From an uncultured Oscillospiraceae bacterium (lineage in GTDB: Bacteria; Bacillota; Clostridia; Oscillospirales; Oscillospiraceae): 64,000 nt of DNA. Location of the stretch: contig CANQVO010000010.1 in the NCBI GenBank assembly GCA_947627325.1, positions 1 through 64,000 of the forward strand, in the 5' to 3' direction. Each line of letters starts with the position of its first letter. Positions within the stretch are counted from its first letter, which is position 1. Positions 21,839 through 29,022 of the stretch are shown in pieces. Position numbers and translations under genes: made by a program. Under the pieces are notes generated by a model. The model saw nothing but the letters and a program-made list of their open reading frames with translations, did not search any database and was not told the DNA's origin.

Positions 21839-22990
21839 ATGGCAAAACGCAGACCCTCCGGGGACGGCATGGTCCGCAAGCGTGACGATGGCCGCTGGGA
21901 GGGGCGCATCGTGGTAGGGCACAAGGAGAATGGCGGCCCCATCTTTCGCTACCTCTACGCCGCCACCCAAAAAGAGCTGACCGCCAAACTGCGGCAGAAC
22001 ATTGACGCCTACCAGGGCGTAGACCTCTCCGAGCGGAGCGGGATGACCTTTGGAGCGTGGCTGGACAGATGGTTAGATGAGCGCATGACGGGCGCCATCC
22101 GCAACCACACTCTGGACGGCTACCGGCAGAGTATCAAGAACCATGTCAAGCCCTACTTGGGTCAGAAGCCGCTGGCAAAAATCACGCCAGACGATTTAAG
22201 AAGCCTGTACGATCGTCTTCTGGAGCGCGGCAGGATCGGGAGGCATTCCGGGTGCGGCCCTGGCCTTGCGCCGACCACTGTCCACGGCATCCATACCATT
22301 CTCCACCACGCGCTGAAAGCGGCGACAGAAGAGGGCCTTCTGCCCGCCAACCCCGCGGACAAGGTGGTCCCGCCCAAAGTGTCAAATCAGCCCAAGGGCA
22401 TCCTGAACAATGCCCAGCTGGATACGTTGATGGCAACCATACGCAAGGACGAACTCTGGCACGATTTCTTCTACACAGAGTTGACCACCGGCCTGCGCCG
22501 GGGAGAACTATGCGGCCTTAGATGGGAGGACTTCGACAGCGAGACCGGGACTCTGAATGTGTGCCGTACCATCCGGGTCGGAAAGGGAGGCGCGCGAACG
22601 GCGGGGGACACCAAGACCTTCGCCGGGACGCGCGCCATTCTGCTTCCGCACAGTACAGCGCGGCTTCTGCGGGAGAGAAAAGCCTCCGCGTTGACAGAAT
22701 GGATCTTCCCCGATCCCCTCAGGCCGGAGCGCCCCACCGATCCCAACAGCGCCTACCGCCAGTTGAAGAAACTTTTGGCCGAGGCGGGACTGCCCAACAT
22801 CCGCTTCCACGACCTCCGGCACACCTTCGCCACCCACGCCTTGGCCGGAGGCGTGGACGCCAAGACCCTCTCCGGCATCCTGGGCCACACAAAGGCCAGC
22901 TTTACGCTGGACACCTACGCCCACGTTACCGGCGATATGCAGAGGCACGCGGCAAAAATCGTGGGCGGTTTTATAGCGGATATTTTGTAG
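21839..22990 (+). CDS. Tyrosine recombinase (integrase) 1
   Basis: A 383-residue phage-type integrase. An N-terminal AP2-like arm-binding domain (DGMVRKRDDGRWEGRIVVG) is followed by a SAM-like core-binding domain (MTFGAWLDRWLDERM to LRSLYDRLLERGR) and a catalytic domain with Arg in TTGLRRGELCGL, the box HDLRHTFATHAL, then ILGH and a Tyr in TLDTYAHVTG. All catalytic residues are present. The ATG at 21839 is 9 nt from GAGAGGAG; an ATG at 21830 overlaps that site. It is 11 bp upstream of a second integrase, so the two form one operon. Interval 21642-21838 holds no gene, only a weak TTGTGT-17-TTATAT promoter-like pair. Confidence 0.93.
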   Translation: MAKRRPSGDGMVRKRDDGRWEGRIVVGHKENGGPIFRYLYAATQKELTAKLRQNIDAYQGVDLSERSGMTFGAWLDRWLDERMTGAIRNHTLDGYRQSIKNHVKPYLGQKPLAKITPDDLRSLYDRLLERGRIGRHSGCGPGLAPTTVHGIHTILHHALKAATEEGLLPANPADKVVPPKVSNQPKGILNNAQLDTLMATIRKDELWHDFFYTELTTGLRRGELCGLRWEDFDSETGTLNVCRTIRVGKGGARTAGDTKTFAGTRAILLPHSTARLLRERKASALTEWIFPDPLRPERPTDPNSAYRQLKKLLAEAGLPNIRFHDLRHTFATHALAGGVDAKTLSGILGHTKASFTLDTYAHVTGDMQRHAAKIVGGFIADIL

Positions 22991-23001
22991 GAGGCGAAAG
23001 G

Positions 23002-24420
23002 ATGGCAAGGCGGAAAAGCAACCGGGGCAATGGCAGCATTCATCTGCGGAAGGATGGCCGCTGGGAGGGCCGATATGTGATCGGTTACGATGAGAAGGGC
23101 CTGCCAAAGACGAAAAACGTCCTTGCCAAAACCAAGCGGGAGTGTGAGCGGAAACTGAAAGAACTGCGCGCCAGTCTCACGCGCGCGGAGCCGGAGCGAT
23201 GCAAAGCGGACGTGACCTTCGGGGCGTGGCTGGATCACTGGTATCAAACCGACTGCAAGCCCGCCATTCGCCCCAAGACCCAGGCGGACTACGAAAACCG
23301 CGTCTATCAGCATATCATCCCGGAGCTGGGCCATATCCCGCTGGCCAAGCTGACCCCAGGCGACCTCCAGCAGTTCTACGTCCGGCTCAAGCGGGGAGGG
23401 CGGCTCCTCCGTGCGAAGGAGTATGGCCCCGGCCTCTCCGACCGCATGGTGAAAAGCTGTCATGTGACCTGCCGGGTGGCGCTGGACAAGGCGGTGGCCC
23501 AGGGGCTGATCCCGAAAAATCCCGCCGCCGCCTGTAAAACTCCGGCGACCCACCCCAGGGAGATGCAGGTGCTGACACAAGACGAGATGCGGCGTTTGCT
23601 GATCCAAGCCAAGGAGGACGGCTGCTATGAGCTCCTTCTGCTGGAGCTCTCCACCGGCCTGCGCCGCGGGGAACTGCTGGCCCTCCAGTGGGACGACCTG
23701 GACCTTGCCACAGGAGAGCTGAGGATCGAGCGGCAGGTGCAGAGGGTGAAGGGGGCGTTGACCGTCACCCAACCCAAAACCAGGGCGTCCAGCCGAAGCG
23801 TCATCCTTCCAGCCCCGACCTTGGACGCCCTGAAGAGCTACCGGCAAAGGGTGGATTCCCGCTGGATGTTTCCCTCGCCGGTCAAAAAGGACTCTCCTCT
23901 GGACCCCGCGGCGGTTCGGAAAAAGCTGTCCGTTGTTTTGGAGCGGGCGGGCTGTAAGCACGTCCGTTTCCACGACCTCCGCCACACCTTTGCCACCAAC
24001 GCCCTGGAGCACGGCATGGACGTGAAGACCCTGTCCGCCATCATCGGCCACGTCTCCAGCGGCACCACGCTGAACGTCTACGCCCACGTCACCGACGAGA
24101 TGCGCCGGACGGCGGCAAAGAAAATCGACCGGGCCATCGCGAAGGCGGAACCGCGGCCGGAGACGCCCGCCCCCAAAAAGCGCACACAAACCACATTTCA
24201 GGCGGTCAAGGGCAAATACCGCAAGCCCGGCACCGGCTATGTAAAGCAGATCAGCCCCAACTGCTGGCAGGGCCGTTACTCCCCCAAGGTCAAGGGCAAA
24301 CGCCTCTCCCGCAACGTCTACGCGCCGACTGAAGCCGCGTGCGAGGCCAAGCTGGCGGAGCTCATCGGGCAGATGAAAGCTGAAATTTCCGCTGTCAGCG
24401 CCCAGGATCACGCAAGTTGA
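23002..24420 (+). CDS. Tyrosine recombinase (integrase) 2 with extra C-terminal domain
   Basis: A 472-residue protein, about 90 residues longer than its neighbour. It has an arm-binding domain (GSIHLRKDGRWEGRYVIGY), a core-binding domain (VTFGAWLDHWYQTD), catalytic Arg in STGLRRGELLAL, HDLRHTFATNALEHG, IIGH and a Tyr in TLNVYAHVTDEM. After the catalytic domain comes an unusual extension: GKYRKPGTGYVKQISPNCWQ, then GRYSPKVKGKRLSRNVYAPT and EAACEAKLAELIGQMK. This reads like a second copy of the arm-binding fold. It is the gene closest to the tRNA-Val att site, so it is the likeliest integrase for this site. Its 3' third is duplicated at 9627-10148. Confidence 0.93.
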   Translation: MARRKSNRGNGSIHLRKDGRWEGRYVIGYDEKGLPKTKNVLAKTKRECERKLKELRASLTRAEPERCKADVTFGAWLDHWYQTDCKPAIRPKTQADYENRVYQHIIPELGHIPLAKLTPGDLQQFYVRLKRGGRLLRAKEYGPGLSDRMVKSCHVTCRVALDKAVAQGLIPKNPAAACKTPATHPREMQVLTQDEMRRLLIQAKEDGCYELLLLELSTGLRRGELLALQWDDLDLATGELRIERQVQRVKGALTVTQPKTRASSRSVILPAPTLDALKSYRQRVDSRWMFPSPVKKDSPLDPAAVRKKLSVVLERAGCKHVRFHDLRHTFATNALEHGMDVKTLSAIIGHVSSGTTLNVYAHVTDEMRRTAAKKIDRAIAKAEPRPETPAPKKRTQTTFQAVKGKYRKPGTGYVKQISPNCWQGRYSPKVKGKRLSRNVYAPTEAACEAKLAELIGQMKAEISAVSAQDHAS

Positions 24421-24630
24421 GCGGGCCGTGGGATCCATAGAAGTGAGGTAAGGGCTGGGGGTGTCTTATGGGCAAAGAGTTTTCCCGTCTGTGGCATGGT
24501 GTGTGGTCAGCTGAAAAGCTGTGGCGGCCAAATTCGTTGAAAAGTTAAAAAAGTCGCCGTTTTCCTGTGAAAACGGCGACTTTTTTGGTGGACGATACAG
24601 GACTTGAACCTGTGACCTCCCGCACGTCAA
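23899..24630 (+). repeat. Right copy of 0.73-kb direct repeat
   Basis: The intact counterpart of 9627-10358. It spans the integrase 2 tail, the terminator and the 3' half of tRNA-Val. Homologous recombination between the two copies would delete the entire element and leave one integrase. Confidence 0.95.
24547..24586 (+). terminator. Bidirectional terminator between integrase and tRNA-Val
   Basis: GTCGCCGTTTTC (24553-24564) and GAAAACGGCGAC (24569-24580) are flanked by A6 and T6. It serves both the integrase (plus) and tRNA-Val (minus) transcripts. Confidence 0.92.
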
Positions 24631-24662
24631 GCGGATGCTCATACCAGCTGAGCTAATCGTCC
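24586..24662 (-). tRNA. tRNA-Val (GAC), reconstituted at the element's right end
   Basis: A 77-nt tRNA with encoded CCA. Acceptor GGACGAT pairs with ATCGTCC, the discriminator is A, the D stem is GCTC/GAGC, the anticodon stem is TCCGC/GCGGG with loop TTGACGT (anticodon GAC), and the T stem is ACAGG/CCTGT. The 3' half from the anticodon loop to CCA is the att core repeated at 10314-10358, so the element supplies this half and restores the gene. Confidence 0.95.
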
Positions 24663-24675
24663 GAACAGCTTGTAT

Positions 24676-24704
24676 AGTATATCCTCTTTTCCCCCCGCTG
24701 TCAA
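24676..24704 (-). promoter_or_regulatory. tRNA-Val promoter
   Basis: On the minus strand: TTGACA (24699-24704), a 17-bp spacer, and TATACT (24676-24681), about 14 bp before the mature tRNA 5' end. It lies outside the element, so the tRNA stays expressed after integration. Confidence 0.9.
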
Positions 24705-24742
24705 GTCCCTGGCGGGGAAAAATTCTTTTTTTCACCCACGCC

Positions 24743-24771
24743 TTGCGCCCATAGAAAGTTCATGGTATAAT
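24743..24771 (+). promoter_or_regulatory. Promoter of the tRNA-Arg / tRNA-Ser unit
   Basis: TTGCGC (24743-24748), a 17-bp spacer, and TATAAT (24766-24771), 12 bp before tRNA-Arg. Confidence 0.8.
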
Positions 24772-24783
24772 AATTTTAGATAT

Positions 24784-24860
24784 GCCCCTGTACCTCACCA
24801 GGATAGAGGGTCCGCCTCCTAAGCGGAATGTAGTGCGTTCGAGTCGCGCCAGGGGTGCCA
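24784..24860 (+). tRNA. tRNA-Arg (CCU)
   Basis: 77 nt with encoded CCA. Acceptor GCCCCTG/CAGGGGT (first pair G-U), D stem CCTC/GAGG, anticodon stem TCCGC/GCGGA with loop CTCCTAA (anticodon CCT), and T stem GTGCG/CGCGC. It reads AGG. Confidence 0.95.
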
Positions 24861-24863
24861 TAC

Positions 24864-24952
24864 GCAGCGGTATCGAAGTGGTCATAACGGGCCTGACTCG
24901 AAATCAGGTGACGGGCAACCGTCCGTGGGTTCGAATCCCACCCGCTGCGCCA
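24864..24952 (+). tRNA. tRNA-Ser (CGA)
   Basis: An 89-nt class II tRNA with a long variable arm (ACGGGCAACCGT). Acceptor GCAGCGG/CCGCTGC, discriminator G, encoded CCA, anticodon stem CCTGA/TCAGG with loop CTCGAAA (anticodon CGA). It starts 3 nt after tRNA-Arg and is co-transcribed with it. Confidence 0.95.
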
Positions 24953-24953
24953 G

Positions 24954-24990
24954 AAGGGGTCTGCAAGGTCATCTTGCGGACCCCTTTTTT
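24954..24990 (+). terminator. Terminator of the tRNA-Arg/Ser unit
   Basis: AAGGGGTCTGCAAG pairs with CTTGCGGACCCC (24973-24984), followed by T6; the stem has one U-G or mismatch position. Confidence 0.9.
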
Positions 24991-25015
24991 GTTCGGCTTT
25001 TTGGCGGGGGTGGGC

Positions 25016-25049
25016 GGAAAAAGAGGGCGTCCGGGGGGGACGCCCTCTT
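25016..25049 (-). terminator. Terminator of the ZIP transporter gene
   Basis: AAGAGGGCGTCC (25021-25032) pairs with GGACGCCCTCTT (25038-25049). On the minus strand it ends in a T-run, 24 bp after the stop. Confidence 0.88.
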
Positions 25050-25072
25050 GGGGGATGTAGGGGCGGGCTTCA

Positions 25073-25876
25073 TCAGCCCAGCATCACGTCCAGGAGCATC
25101 ATCACGGCGAAGCCGGCGACGATGCCCATGGTGGCCAGGTAGGGCTGGGCCCGCTGGTTTTGCTGGCACTCGGGGATCAGCTCGTGGACGGCCACCAGCA
25201 CCATGGCCCCGGCGGCGAAGGCCAGGGCGTAGGGCAGGATGGCCTCCACATAGACCACCAACAGCGCGCCCACCACCCCGGCCACGGGCTCCACCATGCC
25301 GGAGGCCTGCCCCAGCAGAAAGCTCTTTTTCCGGGAGCACCCCTCCCGCCGCAGGGGGATGGACACCGCCGCCCCCTCGGGGAAGTTCTGCAGTCCGATG
25401 CCGATGGCGATGGAGATGGCCCCCATCAGGTTTTCCAGGGTGTGGGGCGTGTTTTGCAGCGCGCCGAAGGCCACCCCCACCGCCAGGCCCTCGGGGATGT
25501 TGTGGAGCGTGATGGAGAGCACCAGCATGATGATGCGGTTGAGCCGCTCGTTCTGCCGGCCCTGGGCGCGCTCGGCGTTGCCACGGGCGAAGGACACCGC
25601 CTTGTCCGAGGCCCACATGAAAAGCGCGCCCAGGAGGAAGCCGGACGTGGCTACGAACCAGGGCGGCGGGCCGCCGGCGGCCTCGGCCCGCTGGATGGCG
25701 GGCTGCAGGAGCGACCAGAAGCTGGCCGCGATCATGACCCCCGAGGCAAAGCCCAGCATCAGGTTGAGAGCCTTGGGATCAGGCGATTTGAAGAAGACCA
25801 CGGTGGCGGCGCCCAGAGCGGTGACCAGCCAGGTCCCCAGCGTCGCCACCAGCGCCATGAAAACGAAATGATCCAT
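25073..25876 (-). CDS. ZIP-family metal (zinc/iron) transporter
   Basis: A 267-residue membrane protein with about eight transmembrane helices. The ZIP metal-binding helices are clear: TLHNIPEGLAVGVAFG in helix 4 and LQNFPEGAAVSIPLRREG in helix 5, with the paired HN-PEG and QN-PEG centres. A charged cytoplasmic loop (ARGNAERAQGRQNERLNR) lies between helices 3 and 4. ZIP proteins import Zn2+ and other divalent metals across the cytoplasmic membrane. The ATG at 25874-25876 follows GGAGGTGCAAC; a longer open frame upstream lacks a ribosome binding site. It is monocistronic with its own terminator. The exact metal cannot be told. Confidence 0.93.
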   Translation of the reverse strand: MDHFVFMALVATLGTWLVTALGAATVVFFKSPDPKALNLMLGFASGVMIAASFWSLLQPAIQRAEAAGGPPPWFVATSGFLLGALFMWASDKAVSFARGNAERAQGRQNERLNRIIMLVLSITLHNIPEGLAVGVAFGALQNTPHTLENLMGAISIAIGIGLQNFPEGAAVSIPLRREGCSRKKSFLLGQASGMVEPVAGVVGALLVVYVEAILPYALAFAAGAMVLVAVHELIPECQQNQRAQPYLATMGIVAGFAVMMLLDVMLG

Positions 25877-25945
25877 GTTGCACCTCCGTATCCATTCTAT
25901 TTTCCAGAACGGATCCGGTGCCACGGCCCCGGGGCCCGGGGCGCG

Positions 25946-25981
25946 AAAAAACGGGCCCGGGAGGCAAAATTCCCGGGCCCG
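25946..25981 (-). terminator. Terminator of the plsY-glycosyltransferase-permease operon
   Basis: CGGGCCCGGGA (25952-25962) pairs with TCCCGGGCCCG (25971-25981). On the minus strand it is followed by T6 (25946-25951). Confidence 0.92.
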
Positions 25982-25996
25982 GAGGGGTATTTGGCG

Positions 25997-27145
25997 TCAA
26001 AGAGAGGGGAGGAAAAAATAAGCGGCCAGCAGAACGGCCAGGAAGGCCAGGTTGACGGCGGTGAAGTGGAGCAGGTATCTGCCCCGCAGGGACTTGTCCT
26101 CCCGGCTCAGGAGCTTGAAGGAGATCAGGCTGGCCATGGAGGCGATCAGCGTGCCCAGCCCGCCCAGGTTCACCCCCACGATGAGGGGCCGGTAACGCTC
26201 CGTAAAACCCGAGAGCAGAAGGGCGGCGGGGACGTTGCTGATGACTTGGCTGGCCAGCACGGCGGTGACGCACTCCCGGCCGGCCACCACCCGCTGGAGA
26301 AAGCTGTTGAAGGCGGGGATCCGGCCCATGTTGCCGATGAAGATGAAGAAGGCCGCGAAGGTGGCCAGGAGGGCGTAGTCCACCTGGGCGAAGGTCCGCA
26401 GGTCCGCCGCCGCCACCAGCGCCGCGGTCAGGAACAGGGTGACCCGGAAGTCCAGCAGGTGGGCCACCGTCAGCAGACACAATGCGAAGGCCAGCAGATA
26501 GAGGGCGGCCTTTCGCCTGTCCCCTACCGCCGCAGGCGGGGCCGGTCGGATGGACACCGGGCCCCTCCCCTTCCCCGCCCCGATCCAGACCAGCAAAAGG
26601 AGGAAGGAGATGGCGGCGTAAGGGGCCATCAGGGCGACAAAACTCCCCACGCACAGGCCGGACAGGCTGTGGAGGTAGAGGTTCTGGGGGTTGCCCACGG
26701 GGGTGAGCATACTGCCCAGGTTGGCCGCCACCGTCTGGAGGGTCACCACCGGGATGAGCAGGCGGCGCTTCTCCTCCCCGCCCAGCAGGTCCAGGGCGGT
26801 GAAGGCAAAGGGGACGAAGGTGATGAGGGCCACGTCGTTGGTGATGAGCATACTGGAGAAAAAGCACAGCATCACCAGCAGGGCCACCAGCTCCCGGACC
26901 CCCCGGACCCGGTGGAGCATCCGCTGGGCCAGGGCGGCGAACACCCCCAGCCGCTGGAGCCCCGCCATGACCGCCATCAGGCAGAACAGGAGGGACAGGG
27001 TGCGCCAGTCGATGTAGTCCAGATACCCGGCGTCCGGGGGCACCAGACAGGCGGAGACCACCGCCAGCAGGGCGGCCACGGTCAGCACCACCTCCCGCTT
27101 GCAAAAGGTCAGCACCCGGCCCAGTCCGTGTTTCACGCCGGTCAT
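25997..27145 (-). CDS. SLC13/ArsB-like anion permease
   Basis: A 382-residue protein with about ten to eleven transmembrane helices in the ion-transporter superfamily pattern: NDVALITFVPFAF in the first half and a re-entrant-type SNVPAALLLSGF in the second, with LTPVGNPQNLYL in between, a typical substrate and Na+ site of DASS/CitM-type carriers. The substrate could be a dicarboxylate, sulfate or arsenite. The ATG at 27143-27145 overlaps the TGA of the glycosyltransferase gene (27142-27144), and GGAGGGAAC is the ribosome binding site. It is the last gene of the lipid operon, though no functional link to lipid synthesis is obvious. Confidence 0.85.
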   Translation of the reverse strand: MTGVKHGLGRVLTFCKREVVLTVAALLAVVSACLVPPDAGYLDYIDWRTLSLLFCLMAVMAGLQRLGVFAALAQRMLHRVRGVRELVALLVMLCFFSSMLITNDVALITFVPFAFTALDLLGGEEKRRLLIPVVTLQTVAANLGSMLTPVGNPQNLYLHSLSGLCVGSFVALMAPYAAISFLLLLVWIGAGKGRGPVSIRPAPPAAVGDRRKAALYLLAFALCLLTVAHLLDFRVTLFLTAALVAAADLRTFAQVDYALLATFAAFFIFIGNMGRIPAFNSFLQRVVAGRECVTAVLASQVISNVPAALLLSGFTERYRPLIVGVNLGGLGTLIASMASLISFKLLSREDKSLRGRYLLHFTAVNLAFLAVLLAAYFFLPSL

Positions 27146-28248
27146 TCTGTTCCCTCCTCCACCAGCCGGTAGGCCAGGTCGCGGATGTCCTGGGCCGACC
27201 GGGCGTTCACGCCCCGGCGCTGACACTGGGCCATCTCCTGGCGGCGCGCCGGGTCCGCGAGTTGGGCCAGCAGGGCGTCCAGCGCCCCCTCGTCAAAGAT
27301 ATGGCTCATACCCCGGGCCTCGAAATACCGGGCGTTTATCGTCTCGCACCCCGGGATGGGGGGCAGGTGGACCAGGGGGACACCGGCCACCGCCGCCTCG
27401 GTGGAGGACAGGCCGCCGGGCTTGGTGAAAAAGACGTCGCAGGCGCGGAGCCAGAGGTCCATGCGGCGGGTGGTGTGGAGCAGAAGTAGCTGGCCGCCGT
27501 ACCGCTCCTCCAACTCCCGGTAGAGCCCGTCGTTACTGCCGCAGATCACCGCCAGCCGGGCCTCCGACCGCTCCCGCAGGAGCTCCACCGTCCGGCCCAA
27601 CTGCCCCGCCCCCATACTGCCGCCGGAGAGGAGGTAGAGGGCGCCTTCCGCGTCCAATCCAAGCTCCCGCCGCGCCTGGGCGCGGGTCATTTCCCGGGAA
27701 AAACAGCCGCGGGTGGGGATGCCCAGGGGGTAGAGCCGCTCGGCGGGGACGCCCCGGCGGACGAACTCCTCTTCCAGGTCGGCGGCGGGGATAACGTAGG
27801 CGTCGCAGTCGGTCTCCTCGGTGAAGGGGATGCAGGTGTAGTCGGTGGCGACGAAGATGGTCTTGGGCCGGGCCAGGCCGTGGCGCTTCATCTGGGTGGC
27901 CACCTCGGCGGGAAAGAGGTGGGGGCAGATGAGCACGTCGGCGGGGTGGTCCCGGAGGTAGTCTGCCAGGGCCAGGGCGGCCCGGTGGTTCAGGTAGTAG
28001 ACCGGCGAGCGCAGGCCGGAGCGGCTGTACAGGGCCCCCAGGCGGTAGACCAGGCCAAAGCCCTTGGGGGCCTTTTGGGCCAGGGTGACGTAGGTGCGGT
28101 CGATGCGGCGCATCCGCCGGGGGGAGGTCAGGGCGTAGGGGTTCATGACGGTGGCCTTGTCCCCCTGGCTCTCAAAGGCCTCCCGCACCGCCTCCGCCGC
28201 GGCGTTGTGGCCCCCGCCGGTGGCGCAGGAGAGGATCAGCGCATCCAC
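27142..28248 (-). CDS. MGDG-synthase-like diacylglycerol glycosyltransferase (UgtP type)
   Basis: A 368-residue GT28-fold enzyme. The N-terminal half opens with ALILSCATGGGHNAAAEAV, the glycine-rich acceptor loop of MGDG synthases and UgtP, and includes IFVATDYTCIPFT. The C-terminal half has the nucleotide-sugar site LLSGGSMGAGQLG, AVICGSNDGLY, and FTKPGGLSSTEAAVAGVPLV. It probably transfers a sugar from a UDP-sugar to diacylglycerol at the membrane, giving glycolipids for membrane or lipoteichoic acid anchoring. The start is GTG at 28246-28248, spaced 8 nt from GGAGGTG and 13 bp inside plsY, so translation is coupled. Being next to plsY supports a lipid role. Confidence 0.87.
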   Translation of the reverse strand: MDALILSCATGGGHNAAAEAVREAFESQGDKATVMNPYALTSPRRMRRIDRTYVTLAQKAPKGFGLVYRLGALYSRSGLRSPVYYLNHRAALALADYLRDHPADVLICPHLFPAEVATQMKRHGLARPKTIFVATDYTCIPFTEETDCDAYVIPAADLEEEFVRRGVPAERLYPLGIPTRGCFSREMTRAQARRELGLDAEGALYLLSGGSMGAGQLGRTVELLRERSEARLAVICGSNDGLYRELEERYGGQLLLLHTTRRMDLWLRACDVFFTKPGGLSSTEAAVAGVPLVHLPPIPGCETINARYFEARGMSHIFDEGALDALLAQLADPARRQEMAQCQRRGVNARSAQDIRDLAYRLVEEGTE

Positions 28249-28850
28249 AGCAGCTTCACCTCCGGCCGCTCCCGCTCCTCCCCGCTCTTGTGGAGCCGCA
28301 GAAGGACCACCCCCGCCATCAGGCAAAAGCCCATCAGCACCCACCCCGGGCTCCGGCGCAGGGCCAGGGCCAGGGCGGCGCAGAGGTAGGTGGCCCCGGT
28401 GCGGTAGAGGTGGGGCGTGATCCGCAAAATGAGGGAGAAAAAGAGGAAGCACAAAGCCAGCGTCACCGCCGGGACCCACCGGGGCATGAGCCCCAGCAGA
28501 CAGCCGAAGGTGACGGCGATGCCCTTTCCGCCGCGGAAGCGGTAGAAGATGGGAAAGCCGTGGCCCACCACCGGGGCGGCCAGGATGAGGGCGGCCCAGA
28601 GGGGGCCGGGGGCGGTCAGGCCGCTGTGGGCCCAGCACCAGACGGGCAAAAAGCCCTTGGCCAGGTCCCCCGCCAGCACGAACAGCCCGCACCAGAAGCC
28701 GCCGTATGTAAAGGCGTTGGCCGCGCCGGGGTTGCCGTCGGGGCTCTGGGTCAGGATCTCGGGCTTGCGGAAGAGCTTGGCGGCCAGCCGCGCGAAGAGC
28801 ACACTGCCCGACAGGTAGCCCAGGACAGCGGCGAAAAAGGCATTGGGCAT
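28236..28850 (-). CDS. plsY: Acyl-phosphate:glycerol-3-phosphate acyltransferase
   Basis: A 204-residue integral membrane enzyme with the PlsY motifs: LSGSVLFARL near the N-terminus, DGNPGAANAF, and GHGFPIFYRFRGGKGIA. It transfers an acyl chain from acyl phosphate to sn-1 of glycerol-3-phosphate, the first step of phospholipid synthesis. The C-terminal tail (LLRLHKSGEERERPEVKLLW) is cytoplasmic and charged. It is the first gene of the operon, with a consensus-like promoter 35 bp upstream. Length and motifs match the family. Confidence 0.95.
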   Translation of the reverse strand: MPNAFFAAVLGYLSGSVLFARLAAKLFRKPEILTQSPDGNPGAANAFTYGGFWCGLFVLAGDLAKGFLPVWCWAHSGLTAPGPLWAALILAAPVVGHGFPIFYRFRGGKGIAVTFGCLLGLMPRWVPAVTLALCFLFFSLILRITPHLYRTGATYLCAALALALRRSPGWVLMGFCLMAGVVLLRLHKSGEERERPEVKLLWMR

Positions 28851-28885
28851 GGAGTCAGTCCCTTCTCTTTTCTCAAATCTCCCCT

Positions 28886-28914
28886 ATTATACTAAAACCC
28901 CGCCGAAAAAGCAA
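28886..28914 (-). promoter_or_regulatory. plsY operon promoter
   Basis: On the minus strand: TTGCTT (28909-28914), a 17-bp spacer, and TATAAT (28886-28891). Confidence 0.82.
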
Positions 28915-28960
28915 ATCCGCCCCTTCGGCAAAAAAATCACCGGGAAAGGCGATTTTATGG

Positions 28961-28989
28961 TAGATTTTTTCCGCCGGGTTTGATATGAT
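28961..28989 (+). promoter_or_regulatory. pyk promoter (extended -10)
   Basis: An extended -10, TGATATGAT (28981-28989), with a weak -35 TAGATT (28961-28966) at 17 bp. It is divergent from the plsY promoter. Confidence 0.65.
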
Positions 28990-29022
28990 GATGGTAATCT
29001 AATTTTTGAGGAGGCGATCAGG

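Larger units (their letters stand above)
10314..24630. mobile_element. Integrative mobilizable element in tRNA-Val(GAC), about 14.3 kb
   Basis: It is bounded by the 45-bp att duplication. It carries a Fic gene, an AT-rich restriction-modification cargo, a mobilization block (excisionase/HTH, HTH replication-like protein, RHH protein, MobP-type relaxase), HicAB and two tyrosine recombinases at the tRNA end. No type IV secretion, coupling ATPase or VirB4 genes are present, so transfer would depend on a helper conjugative element. Base composition is patchy: 12.1-16.3 kb is clearly AT-rich, while the mobilization and integration genes are as GC-rich as the chromosome, which suggests cargo acquired separately. 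Confidence 0.88.

Noticed and set aside
10314-24630. Self-transmissible conjugative element (ICE).
   Set aside because: No VirB4, VirD4-type coupling protein or other secretion genes are present. Only relaxase and accessory genes are seen, so mobilizable is the supported term.
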